A stretch of DNA of 20,833 nucleotides. Origin: Chloroflexota bacterium (GTDB lineage: Bacteria; Chloroflexota; Anaerolineae; Promineifilales; Promineifilaceae). The number at the start of each line of letters is the position of its first letter. The stretch's first letter is position 1. Of this stretch, positions 7,096-16,008 are shown piece by piece. The notes beneath the pieces are model-generated. The model was not told the DNA's origin. It ran no database searches and saw only the letters and a list, made by a program, of their open reading frames with translations. The stretch lies in the NCBI GenBank assembly GCA_024223125.1, contig JAAEOP010001207.1, positions 1 to 20,833 on the forward strand. Direction: 5' to 3'. Both the position numbers and the translations under genes were made by a program.

Positions 7096-10000
7096 ATGAC
7101 CAACATTGACACGAATATCCTGGTTGGCCGCACGCCATTCTTCAGAGAAGCACAGCCTGTCACCGGCAGCTACATTCAACTTATGGATGAAAGTTATTAC
7201 CGCATCACTCATTATGATCAGATGCCGCCTTTCTTTATGAGCCTGGTCAGCAGCGCCGACCATTGGCTGTTTATTGCCAGCACGGGTGGACTAACGGCCG
7301 GACGCACCAACGCCGAGTCGGCGTTATTCCCCTACGAAACCGAGGATAAGATTACGGCGCACAATGAACAGACTGGCAGTAAAACAATATTACGGGTGCT
7401 GAGAAACGGCCGTTTTTATCTCTGGGAGCCATTTTCTGATCGCTACGCTGGTATCTATCACATCGAACGTCATCTTTACAAAAACAGCCATGGTAACAAG
7501 CTCGTTTTTGAGGAAGTGAACCACGATTTATGCCTGACGCTGCGTACTGCGTGGCGTACGGGTGATCGATTTGGCTTTATTCGCAGTTGTTGGCTGCAAA
7601 ACAGCAGCGAGGATGTGTGCCAGATCGATCTGCTCGATGGGCTGCAAAATCTGCTGCCCTACGGCGCAACGATGGCGCTGCAAACGATGATGAGCAGCTT
7701 ACTTCATGCCTACAAGCGGAACGAGTTGGAACCAGACACCGGACTGGGCATTTTTGCCCTCAGCGCCACGCTTACTGACCGCGCTGAACCGAGCGAATCG
7801 CTGAAAGCGACGGTGGCGTGGCAGGTGGGGCTGGACAATCCCGTTCACCTACTTGGCACGGAGCAGATGGATTGGTTTCGTTACGGCCGTTCCCTCACCC
7901 CGGAGCAAGACATTTGCGGCAAAGCGGGGGCATACCTCGTTACTTCCACCTTTGATCTGCCACCGGGGGAGCCAAGACAGTGGCACATCGTCGCCGACGT
8001 GAATCAGACCAGCTCGACCGTAACGCGACTGATACGGTTCTTGCAGCAGGATCGGGCGGCCATCGAACAGGAAATTGAGGCAGACATTGACCAGGGTACG
8101 GCCGATCTGGTGCGCTACGTGGCCGCTGCCGATGGGTTACAGCTTTCGGCACAAAAAAACACAACGGTGCATCATTTTACCAATGTCCTTTTTAACATCA
8201 TGCGTGGTGGTATCTTGGCTGATGGGTATCAAGCAAATCGAGATGACCTGCTCGATTTTATGCAGGTTCGCAATCGCGCTGTGTTGAACGCACATGCTGA
8301 ATGGTTTGCCAATCTGCCGCCGCAGATACACATCCATGACCTGTATGCGCGGGCTGCGGATACAGACGCGGCTGATCTGATTCGCCTCTGCTACGAATAC
8401 CTACCGCTCACTTTTAGCCGACGGCACGGTGACCCCAGCCGTCCCTGGAACCGTTTTTCCATCAATCTGAAAAAACTGGATGGGTCGCCTCGGCTGGATT
8501 ACCAGGGCAACTGGCGTGACATTTTTCAAAATTGGGAGCCGTTGCTTCTCTCTTTTCCCGCATATACTAAGGGGACCATTGTCAAATTTCTGAATGCGAC
8601 GACGGCCGATGGCTACAATCCGTACCGGGTAACGCGGGACGGTATCGAGTGGGAGGTTCCGGAGCCGGACAATGCGTGGTCGAACATCGGTTATTGGAGC
8701 GATCACCAGATTATCTACCTGCAAAAGCTACTGGAGATCGCGGAACAGGTGCATCCCGGTATGCTGTCTCAATTGTGGAATCGTCCTATCTTTGCTTATG
8801 CTGATGTGCCTTACCGGCTGCGTTCCTACGAGGAGATGCTAGTCGATTGGTCTAATACGATTGATTTTGATTGGGCGCGGCAAAAGGAGTCAGAAACGGC
8901 CGTTTCCACGCTGGGCACAGACGGCCGTTTACTACGTGATGCTGATGGCGGCGTGATTCATGTGACGATGGTGGAAAAGCTGCTGGTGCTGCTGCTGGCC
9001 AAGCTGACCAACCTTGTGCCGGAGGGCGGCATCTGGATGAACACGCAGCGGCCGGAGTGGAATGACGCCAATAATGTGCTGGTGGGCAAGGGGCTGTCTG
9101 TGGTAACGGTGGCTTACCTGCGCCGCTTTATCGCTTTTTGGCAAGCGCAGTTGGCTGATGTTAGCGGAGGAGGAGGAACGTTTGTGGTGAATACGGCCGT
9201 TGCCGCTCTTTTTACAGAGGTACAAGCCATTTTTAGCGCCTATCAACCCTATTTGGAAATTGGTTTTACCGATGAGGCGCGACGAGACATTATGGATGAG
9301 TTGGGAACGGCCGTTACCGTTTATCGCACGACGATTTATCAGGACGGCATCCCTGCGGACCATACGAAGATCAAGATGGCGGCGTTGTGTGATTTTCTGA
9401 CGCTGACCCAAACCTATATTGAACAAACCCTGCGAGTCAATTGGCGGCCGGACGGGCTGATGCATAGTTACAATATTTTACGATTGGGTGGGAAGGGTGC
9501 AATTGTCGAAAATCTGTATTTGATGTTGGAAGGACAGGTAGCGCTGTTGTCGTCAGGTATGTTGACCCCGGCGGAGGCGTTGCTGCTGTTGCACAATTTG
9601 CGTCACAGTGATTTGTACCGCGCCGACCAGCACTCGTACATGCTCTATCCGAACCGCCGCTTGCCCGGTTTCCGGCAGAAGAATAATGTCACGGCCGCGC
9701 AGGTAGCCAATTCCAGGCTAGTGGAGACACTCGCAGCAGCGGGGGATGTGCGCTTACTGATTCAGGATGAGGTGAGGATGTTTCATTTTAACGGCCGTTT
9801 CCGTAATGCCGATGACGTTGCCCAAACCCTGGATACCCTGGCTAAAGAGCCTGTTTATGCTGATTTAGTTGATGCTGAACGCACCTTTATCCTGGACCTG
9901 TTTGAAACAACATTTAACCATCGCGCCTCCACCGGTCGTTCTGGCACGTTTTTTGCTTATGAAGGATTGGGCAGCATTTATTGGCATATGATTTCTAAGC

Positions 10001-10569
10001 TGCTGTTGGCGGCACAGGAATGTTATCAGCAGTCAGTGGGCGAAGGAGTGGATACGGCCGTTTCCGACGCTTTGGCCGCTGCTTATTACGATATTCGAGC
10101 GGGGATAGGTTTCAACAAAACGCCGGATGTTTACGGTGCATTTCCTACCGATCCCTACTCGCATACCCCGATGGGCAGCGGGGCGCGGCAGCCGGGCATG
10201 ACTGGGCAGGTGAAGGAAGAAATTCTGACTCGATGGGGCGAATTGGGGGTATCGGTACAACGGGGCATGCTCTATTTTGCCCCGCTGCTGCTGCGGTCTG
10301 ACGAATTTTTGCCGCTGGCTGGCGATTTCAGTTATGTTGACATTGCTGGTGAAATGCAAACTATATTGCTGCCGCCGGACTCGTTGGCGTTTACTATTTG
10401 CCAGACACCGATTGTGTACACACGGGGTGACAATGAACAAATAGATGTGATTGATAGAAACGGTCGTTCTGCAACCATATTGGGCAACTGCCTGACGGCC
10501 GTAGCGACCCAACACATTTTGAACCGCGACGGGCAAGTGCAACTGGTGCGCATCACGGTATCCATTTAA
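7096..10569 (+). CDS. Large GH94-clan inverting glycoside phosphorylase (beta-oligoglucan phosphorylase type)
   Basis: A 1157-residue cytoplasmic enzyme (no signal peptide). It would use phosphate to release glucose 1-phosphate from the end of a beta-linked gluco-oligosaccharide. The clan pattern is visible: an N-terminal beta-sandwich, then an (alpha/alpha)6 region with YQGNWRDIFQNWE at about 469-481. The proton-donor motif RPEWNDANNVLVGKG contains Asp657 and corresponds to the DWND motif of GH94. A C-terminal HTPMGSGARQPGMTGQVKEE stretch lies at about 1023. Disaccharide GH94 enzymes are about 800 residues; this size fits oligo-acting relatives (1,2-beta-oligoglucan phosphorylases of GH94, or the beta-1,3-acting families GH149 and GH161). 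I cannot decide the linkage. ATG 7096 is chosen over in-frame GTG 7072, which lies inside a perfect hairpin; neither has a good Shine-Dalgarno. The GH3 gene follows after 74 bases. It carries nine exact ACGGCCGT sites. Confidence 0.85.
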   Translation: MTNIDTNILVGRTPFFREAQPVTGSYIQLMDESYYRITHYDQMPPFFMSLVSSADHWLFIASTGGLTAGRTNAESALFPYETEDKITAHNEQTGSKTILRVLRNGRFYLWEPFSDRYAGIYHIERHLYKNSHGNKLVFEEVNHDLCLTLRTAWRTGDRFGFIRSCWLQNSSEDVCQIDLLDGLQNLLPYGATMALQTMMSSLLHAYKRNELEPDTGLGIFALSATLTDRAEPSESLKATVAWQVGLDNPVHLLGTEQMDWFRYGRSLTPEQDICGKAGAYLVTSTFDLPPGEPRQWHIVADVNQTSSTVTRLIRFLQQDRAAIEQEIEADIDQGTADLVRYVAAADGLQLSAQKNTTVHHFTNVLFNIMRGGILADGYQANRDDLLDFMQVRNRAVLNAHAEWFANLPPQIHIHDLYARAADTDAADLIRLCYEYLPLTFSRRHGDPSRPWNRFSINLKKLDGSPRLDYQGNWRDIFQNWEPLLLSFPAYTKGTIVKFLNATTADGYNPYRVTRDGIEWEVPEPDNAWSNIGYWSDHQIIYLQKLLEIAEQVHPGMLSQLWNRPIFAYADVPYRLRSYEEMLVDWSNTIDFDWARQKESETAVSTLGTDGRLLRDADGGVIHVTMVEKLLVLLLAKLTNLVPEGGIWMNTQRPEWNDANNVLVGKGLSVVTVAYLRRFIAFWQAQLADVSGGGGTFVVNTAVAALFTEVQAIFSAYQPYLEIGFTDEARRDIMDELGTAVTVYRTTIYQDGIPADHTKIKMAALCDFLTLTQTYIEQTLRVNWRPDGLMHSYNILRLGGKGAIVENLYLMLEGQVALLSSGMLTPAEALLLLHNLRHSDLYRADQHSYMLYPNRRLPGFRQKNNVTAAQVANSRLVETLAAAGDVRLLIQDEVRMFHFNGRFRNADDVAQTLDTLAKEPVYADLVDAERTFILDLFETTFNHRASTGRSGTFFAYEGLGSIYWHMISKLLLAAQECYQQSVGEGVDTAVSDALAAAYYDIRAGIGFNKTPDVYGAFPTDPYSHTPMGSGARQPGMTGQVKEEILTRWGELGVSVQRGMLYFAPLLLRSDEFLPLAGDFSYVDIAGEMQTILLPPDSLAFTICQTPIVYTRGDNEQIDVIDRNGRSATILGNCLTAVATQHILNRDGQVQLVRITVSI

Positions 10570-10643
10570 TATTAATATCAGAAATGGTTCAATTTCCTAG
10601 ACTGAACTATTTTCATCAACAACTTTTTTTGAGAGAAAACAGC

Positions 10644-13142
10644 ATGGAAAAGAAATTTGACAAACTGATCGACCAGATGACCCTGGTGGAAAAGGCATCA
10701 ATGTTGGCCGGGGTAGGTATGTGGCACACGGTTCCGGTGGAACGGCTAGGCATTCCGGCGATTAAGCTGACGGATGGCCCGAACGGAGCGCGTGGGGTTG
10801 ATGATATTATCGGACCGACATCTATTTGTTTTCCGGTGGGCGTGGCGATGGGCGCGACGTGGAATCTGGATTTGATTAAACGGGTGGGTGCGGCATTGGC
10901 TGGTGAAGCGAAGGCCAAAAGCGCACACGTGCTGCTGGCCCCAACGGTAAATATCCAGCGCACGCCAATAGCCGGGCGCAACTTTGAATGTTTTGCCGAA
11001 GACCCATTCTTGAGCGGTATGATGGCAGCAGCCTACATCATCGGGCTGCAAAACGAGGGTGTGTCGGCCTGCATCAAGCATTTTGTGACCAATGATCAGG
11101 AGTTTGAGCGATTTTCGATCAGTTCGGAAGTGGCGGAACGGCCGTTGCACGAAATCTATTTAGAGCCATTTCGCATCGTCATACAGCAGGCCAACCCCTG
11201 GAGTATCATGAGTGCCTATAATCGTATCAATGGCGTCCATGCCAGCGAAAACGATGTCTTGCTGCGCGATATTCTCAAGGAAAAATGGGCATATGATGGC
11301 GCAGTCATCTCAGATTGGTACGGCACTTACAGCAGCGGCGTGTCTGCTGGTGGGCTGGACCTGGAGATGCCAGGGCCGGGGCGGTTTATGGCGGCGGACA
11401 TTGTGGTTGCGGCCGTTGAATCCGGAGAACTGGATGAGGCCATGGTGGATGACAAAGTGCGACGGTTGCTGCGGCTGATTGACCGGGTTGGCGCTTTTGA
11501 CAATCCTGGCTTCAAACCGGAAACGTCGAATGACAATCCGGCAGACCGGGCATTGGCGCGGCAAGTGGCTGCCGAAGCGATTGTGCTGTTAAAAAATGAA
11601 AACCAGATACTGCCACTCGATTTGGAGCAGGTGAAAACGATTGCCGTCATCGGTGAAAATGCAAAATGGGCGCAAATCATGGGCGGCGGTAGTTCGGCCG
11701 TGAATCCGCACTATGCAATTTCGCCGTTAGAAGGCATTCAAAATCGAGTGGGTACACAAGCGACGGTCTCCTACGAAATTGGCACACCAATACACCGTCG
11801 ACCGCCGTTACTGGATATGGGCTGGGTAACGGCCGTTGATGGACAAACAAATGGCCTTACGCTGGAATATTTCGACAATTTGGAACTGGCGGGGGTGGCG
11901 ACAAAGACGGCCGTTATTCGCAAAACGTTCCTCTCCTGGTTTGGCACTATTAATCCGTATGTCGATCCAACCAACTTTTCGCTGCGGCTAAGCGGCATAC
12001 TGACCGTACCCGATAGCCGGTCATACGATCTGCAATTGGCTGGCGTCGGCAGAAGTCGCCTTTTGCTGGATGGCGTGGTGCAAATCGACAACTGGCGTGA
12101 TAATCCATCTAATAGCGAGCTGTCTGGATCTGTAACGTTGGAGCTATCTGCTGGACAACCCTATCAGTTGGTGGTGGAATATAGCACAAACCCGACAGCC
12201 CCCTGGCGGATGGTGCGTCTTGGCTGCCCGCTCACTGTGGCTGAAGATCCAATTCAGGCGGCTGTTGATCTGGCGGCGCAATCGGATGTGGCGATTGTGG
12301 TGGCCGGTCTTACCCATGAGTGGGAAAGTGAAGGATTTGACCGCCCAGACATGGCGTTGGTTGGTCAGCAAAACGAGTTAATTGCCCGCGTCGCGGCCGT
12401 AAATCCAAACACAGTAGTGATTCTCAATGTTGGTTCGCCAGTAATCATGCCTTGGTTGGCAGATGTGCCAGCGGCGCTGCAATCGTGGTATCTAGGACAG
12501 GAGAGTGGAAATGCACTGGCAGATGTGTTGTTTGGCGATGTGAACCCATCGGGCAAACTGCCCATCACGCTGCCGCAGCGGCTGGAGGATAATCCGGCGT
12601 TCATCAACTATCCAGGTGAAAACGATCGTGTACTGTACGGCGAAGGTATTTTTGTCGGCTACCGTTATTACGACAAGAAAGGGATTGTGCCGCTGTTCCC
12701 CTTTGGACATGGGCTGTCTTATACGACGTTTGCTTACAATAATTTACAGCTAAATGGAGACTCGTTTGGGCCTGGTGATCAGATTCTGGTAAGCGTAGAT
12801 GTGACGAACACAGGCGCTCGCATTGGGCAGGAGGTGGTGCAGCTTTATGTGTGTGATGAGCAAGCGAGAATGGCACTGCCGTTCCAGGAGCTAAAAGCGT
12901 TCGCCAAAGTCAGGCTGGAACCAGGGGAGACCAAAACAGTTACGCTAGAATTAGATCATCAGAGATTGGCATTTTATGATACGGCCGTCCACGATTGGGT
13001 GACGGAGTCGGGTCAATTTGAACTCAAGGTGGGCCGATCATCCCGCGATATTCGGTTGCAGGGCCGGTTTACGTGGGTGGAGGGAACGGCCGTTTCCTCT
13101 AGCGAGGAGAAGATGGCACAATTTTCAACGGTACCAACTTAG
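10644..13142 (+). CDS. GH3 beta-glucosidase with inserted PA14 domain
   Basis: An 832-residue cytoplasmic beta-glucosidase that would hydrolyse short beta-gluco-oligosaccharides to glucose. Domain order: (alpha/beta)8 barrel at about 1-300 with DGPNGAR (44-50), GRNFECFAEDP (111-121), KHF (145-147) and the nucleophile Asp224 in VISDWYG; then an alpha/beta sandwich interrupted by a PA14 domain at about 404-530 (LEYFDNLELAG to LVVEYS). The sandwich resumes with the acid/base-region motif HEWESEGFDRPDM (about 558-570). A fibronectin-III-like domain ends the protein at about 705-785. This is the layout of the Kluyveromyces BglI type. The start at 10644 (MEKKFDKL, weak GAGAG 9 bases upstream) is preferred to the in-frame ATG at 10584, which has no ribosome site. 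It lies 74 bases after the phosphorylase, so the two probably share substrate and transcript. Linkage preference is not readable. Confidence 0.94.
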   Translation: MEKKFDKLIDQMTLVEKASMLAGVGMWHTVPVERLGIPAIKLTDGPNGARGVDDIIGPTSICFPVGVAMGATWNLDLIKRVGAALAGEAKAKSAHVLLAPTVNIQRTPIAGRNFECFAEDPFLSGMMAAAYIIGLQNEGVSACIKHFVTNDQEFERFSISSEVAERPLHEIYLEPFRIVIQQANPWSIMSAYNRINGVHASENDVLLRDILKEKWAYDGAVISDWYGTYSSGVSAGGLDLEMPGPGRFMAADIVVAAVESGELDEAMVDDKVRRLLRLIDRVGAFDNPGFKPETSNDNPADRALARQVAAEAIVLLKNENQILPLDLEQVKTIAVIGENAKWAQIMGGGSSAVNPHYAISPLEGIQNRVGTQATVSYEIGTPIHRRPPLLDMGWVTAVDGQTNGLTLEYFDNLELAGVATKTAVIRKTFLSWFGTINPYVDPTNFSLRLSGILTVPDSRSYDLQLAGVGRSRLLLDGVVQIDNWRDNPSNSELSGSVTLELSAGQPYQLVVEYSTNPTAPWRMVRLGCPLTVAEDPIQAAVDLAAQSDVAIVVAGLTHEWESEGFDRPDMALVGQQNELIARVAAVNPNTVVILNVGSPVIMPWLADVPAALQSWYLGQESGNALADVLFGDVNPSGKLPITLPQRLEDNPAFINYPGENDRVLYGEGIFVGYRYYDKKGIVPLFPFGHGLSYTTFAYNNLQLNGDSFGPGDQILVSVDVTNTGARIGQEVVQLYVCDEQARMALPFQELKAFAKVRLEPGETKTVTLELDHQRLAFYDTAVHDWVTESGQFELKVGRSSRDIRLQGRFTWVEGTAVSSSEEKMAQFSTVPT

Positions 13143-13253
13143 GCAATGTTAGCTTACTCGAAACAGCCATTAGATTTCAATATATTGCCCTTCAACAACC
13201 ACCACTTCCTCACTATGGGGGTGGGGATAGTTTTTAACGATTACCTTACATAT

Positions 13254-13952
13254 CTAACTTGGTTCTTTTACTCTTGCTTGGGCTTCTTCTTTCTTTTGGA
13301 TTCGTTTGGCGCGGGGGCCAACCACTCGTTCATTGCCGGCCATTAGACGTTTGATATTGGGACGCAGCGCCCAGACGACAATGGAAAGTGTGGTCAGACC
13401 GCCCACCATGTAGGCCATTGTTTCTGAATAAATGGGGACGCCGCTGAAATATAAGATGATGAACATGATGGGGATGATGGCTCCCATTGTTATAGAGGCA
13501 ACTGAGGCCATGCCTACACCCAACATCATCAATAACATCACGACGGCGGCAATAGGGAGCATGGGCAGCCACACGGCCGTTGCCCAACCCACATTTGGCC
13601 CTGTGCCGGCGCCGCCCCGCCACTTCAAGAATACGGACCAGTTATGCCCAATCACAGAAAAGGCGCCGGCCGTCACTGAAAGCCAGGGGATTAACGTTTC
13701 GCCAACGCCGTCCCCCAAAAAGTAGCGCGAGAGCCACACGGCCGCGAACCCTTTCAAGACATCGCTAATGGTGGTGACGATACCAACACCCAAACCAGCC
13801 GCCCGCAGCGAATTGGTGCCGCCCGTGCGCCCACTACCCACGCCACGCAAATCAACGCCCTCACGCCAGTAAACATAAATAAACCCAAAGGGGATGGCCC
13901 CACAGATATAACCAATAAGCGCCGCTAATACAAAATAAACAATATTCTCCAT
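13254..13952 (-). CDS. plsY: PlsY-type glycerol-3-phosphate acyltransferase, divergent
   Basis: A 232-residue multi-pass membrane protein of the PlsY family, which moves an acyl group from acyl phosphate to glycerol 3-phosphate in phospholipid synthesis. Motif 1 is GSGRTGGTN (39-47; canonical GSGNIGATN). Motif 2 is GHNWSVFLKWRGGAGTG (102-118; canonical GHxxPvFLxFKGGKGVAT), with Ala115 where Lys or Arg is normal. Motif 3 is LRPNIKRLMAGNE (196-208; canonical HR.NI.RL..G.E), with the His replaced by Leu. The C-terminus is basic and cytoplasmic. AGAGGA lies about 6 bases before the ATG. It converges with the GH3 gene. The changed motifs suggest either a lineage variant or a paralogue with altered activity; a second, canonical PlsY elsewhere would favour the latter. 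Confidence 0.85.
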   Translation of the reverse strand: MENIVYFVLAALIGYICGAIPFGFIYVYWREGVDLRGVGSGRTGGTNSLRAAGLGVGIVTTISDVLKGFAAVWLSRYFLGDGVGETLIPWLSVTAGAFSVIGHNWSVFLKWRGGAGTGPNVGWATAVWLPMLPIAAVVMLLMMLGVGMASVASITMGAIIPIMFIILYFSGVPIYSETMAYMVGGLTTLSIVVWALRPNIKRLMAGNERVVGPRAKRIQKKEEAQARVKEPS

Positions 13953-14051
13953 ATGCTTCCTCTGCTTGCCTGTTTGAGCCTGTGTCTACGGCCAACTAAG
14001 TGATTTCATTTCTCTTGTGTCTGACTATTAAACACAGTCCTAAACACAAGG

Positions 14052-14441
14052 TTACTCTACAATAATTAAAACCTCGGTCACACGGCCGTCTACAATTCTA
14101 AATCCTCTCACTTCTGGCTCATCAAAGTTGTACAGTGAGACAATCAAATAAACTGCATCCGGGTAATAAGCCTGAGCCACATCTGTCTCTGATGGCGTAG
14201 ACGGCCCTTGGGGATGAGAATGGTAAATAGCCACTAACTCATCCCCATGCTCCTCCATTATCAGCATCGCTCTTATTTGCTGTAATGGCTCCATTTCATA
14301 GGCGTTGGGGCTTTTCAATATGTTGTCAACCGGGTAAATCTGCGTAGCCTGCCCGGTGTGACCAGCTAACAAGCCGCACCCTTCCTTTGGATACTGTATT
14401 TGTAAGTGGTGAATCATCCGTCGGAATAACGGCCGTGACAT
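14052..14441 (-). CDS. JAMM/MPN-domain metallopeptidase (Mov34/M67 type)
   Basis: A 129-residue single-domain zinc isopeptidase. The JAMM signature is complete: Glu20 in YPKEGCGLL, His74 and His76 in YHSHP, Ser84 and Asp87 in STPSETD, fitting HxHx10D. Bacterial relatives remove small ubiquitin-like tags (ThiS/MoaD/CysO type) or cleave peptides after Gly-Gly. The second ATG (14441) is preferred to the one at 14450, because AGGGA lies 9 bases before the second but touches the first. No ubiquitin-like or E1-like partner is encoded nearby, so its substrate is open. It is divergent from the serine-hydrolase gene across a 216-base gap. Confidence 0.9.
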   Translation of the reverse strand: MSRPLFRRMIHHLQIQYPKEGCGLLAGHTGQATQIYPVDNILKSPNAYEMEPLQQIRAMLIMEEHGDELVAIYHSHPQGPSTPSETDVAQAYYPDAVYLIVSLYNFDEPEVRGFRIVDGRVTEVLIIVE

Positions 14442-14657
14442 CCGCAGCATTCCCTGTTTATAACAAAAATAAAGAGTACCTGCGAATGTCCGCTGTCATG
14501 AGGGAACTTGCCAGCATAGACGACTGATACGACAGAGCAAAAAACAAAGGGAAACATTCCCATGACGAATAGCATAGGGAATTACCGTCAAAGATAATTG
14601 ATCAGCTCCTCACCGAACCCATACAATTCCCTAAATTCAAAAGAAGGTGGTAGCAGC
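14442..14657. other. Divergent intergenic region between the JAMM peptidase and the serine-hydrolase-like gene
   Basis: No gene is seen. The region has a 9-base inverted repeat, TAGGGAATT (14575-14583) and AATTCCCTA (14625-14633), plus a nearby GGGAAacaTTCCC. These could be regulator sites for the + strand gene but are weak. The ribosome site AAGAAGGTGG (14641-14650) serves the ATG at 14658. Promoters for both genes must lie here, but none is convincing. Confidence 0.4.
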
Positions 14658-15752
14658 ATGAAACGAACATGGTTCAAAATTGGGTTATTGATTTTTGTTT
14701 TATTGGGTACAGCTTGCCAGCAGCAGCGGGCAGCTTACGATGCTTTAAGTCAGGTGATGGACGAGCAGGTAGCTGATGATGGGCCGGGTGTGGTGTTGTT
14801 GGTTAGAAACGGCCGTATAGGGGAACAAATTTTTGCCGGTGGTCTTTCTGATTGGGAGGAGCCAACGGCCGCCCGCACTGTTAACCATTTCCGCATAGGA
14901 GGACTAACCAAGACATTCATCAGCACTTTAGTCATCCAAATGGTCACTGAGGGGAAATTGAGCCTGGATGATACCCTGGCCCAACATTTACCCGACACGG
15001 CCGCCCACATTCCCCACAGTGAACAAATCACCATCCGCCAACTGCTAAATATGACCAGTGGCATTGTCGATTACCGGGACAATCCCGCCTTTTGGGAGGC
15101 GGTGTTAACCCAAGAAAAACGGGGTTGGCAGCCTGATGAGGTGATTGTTTATGCGTATGATCTGCCGCCAACGGCCGTGCCCGGCGAAACATTCCATTAT
15201 TCCAACAGCAACACCATCCTGCTGCAAATGATTCTAAATACGGCGCTGGAAGAAGAATTGTCGGATGAGTTAAGAGATCGCATCCTAGACCGGGTGGATA
15301 TGCCCGACACGTATCTGGAACCGATTGCCCGTACAACCGGCGGGCATATTGGCGGCTACGGAGATATTGACGGGGATGGCACAGTGGAAAGCTTGCTGTC
15401 TTATGACGACGGCCGTGGCCTGGGCGATCTTGGACTCATTTCTAACGCCATTGATTTGGGGGTGTTTGCAACCGCTTTGTATGAACGAACGCTGCCGGGG
15501 GACGACGGCCGTGAACAAACGCTGGCTACCGTCCCCATGCCCAACGGGGATGAATACGGCCTGGGCATCATGCGCCGCCATTCGGAATGGGGGGAGATGT
15601 GGGGTTACGCCAGCGTTGCCACCGGCTTCACCAGCCAGATGTGGTTTTTGCCTGACCGGGACACAACTGTTGTCGTCCTCATTAATGCCGAAGAAGTGGA
15701 ATTGGCTGATGAATTGGTGACGGGGGCGTTGACGGCCGTAATTGAAGAATAG
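14658..15752 (+). CDS. Beta-lactamase-like (S12) lipoprotein lacking the nucleophilic serine
   Basis: A 364-residue lipoprotein with a signal ending LGTAC (Cys20) and the class-C beta-lactamase / D-Ala carboxypeptidase fold. The frame reads FRIGGLTKTF where active members have the serine of SxxK: Gly82 (GGA) stands at the Ser position, with Lys85 kept. The second motif Y181-S-N is present. The third motif (HTG/KTG or H.G) is replaced: the matching place reads WGYASVATGFTSQMWFLPDR. An unusual DIDGDGTVE calcium-loop-like stretch lies at about 235-243. The frame is intact and ends in normal family sequence (DRDTTVVVLIN). It is therefore probably a pseudoenzyme, perhaps a peptidoglycan- or ligand-binding protein, unless the Gly codon is a sequencing error. 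ATG 14658 is chosen over TTG 14598 for its ribosome site and lipoprotein signal. Confidence 0.85.
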   Translation: MKRTWFKIGLLIFVLLGTACQQQRAAYDALSQVMDEQVADDGPGVVLLVRNGRIGEQIFAGGLSDWEEPTAARTVNHFRIGGLTKTFISTLVIQMVTEGKLSLDDTLAQHLPDTAAHIPHSEQITIRQLLNMTSGIVDYRDNPAFWEAVLTQEKRGWQPDEVIVYAYDLPPTAVPGETFHYSNSNTILLQMILNTALEEELSDELRDRILDRVDMPDTYLEPIARTTGGHIGGYGDIDGDGTVESLLSYDDGRGLGDLGLISNAIDLGVFATALYERTLPGDDGREQTLATVPMPNGDEYGLGIMRRHSEWGEMWGYASVATGFTSQMWFLPDRDTTVVVLINAEEVELADELVTGALTAVIEE

Positions 15753-15924
15753 CTTGAGTTTTTGTTGCGGCCGTATCATAATCAAAAGAGTATCTGTTTA
15801 GCTTCTTTACCAGGAGGAGAATTTGTCTGCATTTACATGGGGCTGTGAACGGTAATGTATCGCATCAGGTATCTAACTATATTTGTGATAATCGAGCAAA
15901 ACTTATTTTTTAGAGGGAGAAATC

Positions 15925-16008
15925 ATGAATGACGATCAAGTGATGGAGAACGTTATACAGTTAACCGATCGGCAAAGGGTTGGTTGCCTTATCCTACGCC
16001 GTTTCTAA
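15925..16008 (+). CDS. 27-residue hypothetical frame, probably a truncated gene start
   Basis: The peptide begins MNDDQVMENVIQLTDRQRVG and ends CLILRRF. AGAGGGAGA lies about 6 bases upstream, so it is placed like a real start codon. I do not recognise it. Its stop overlaps the stop of the opposite-strand EthD remnant, next to a 10-base direct repeat. This suggests that both genes lost their 3' parts in one deletion. A genuine small protein cannot be excluded. Confidence 0.35.
   Translation: MNDDQVMENVIQLTDRQRVGCLILRRF

Noticed and set aside
8932..9465. A 177-codon minus-strand frame inside the phosphorylase
   Set aside because: It is the antisense shadow of the phosphorylase catalytic region, with no family resemblance.
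7096..10569. Firm naming as 1,2-beta-oligoglucan phosphorylase
   Set aside because: Length alone fits several families of the clan, and I cannot separate GH94, GH149 and GH161 by eye.
13146..13346. A 66-codon + strand frame after the GH3 gene
   Set aside because: It overlaps the end of PlsY on the other strand, has no ribosome site and has no recognisable sequence.
15925..16008. The 27-residue frame as a peptide precursor for the ATP-grasp ligases
   Set aside because: It is on the opposite strand, outside the operon, and its stop overlaps gene debris; nothing else supports a precursor.
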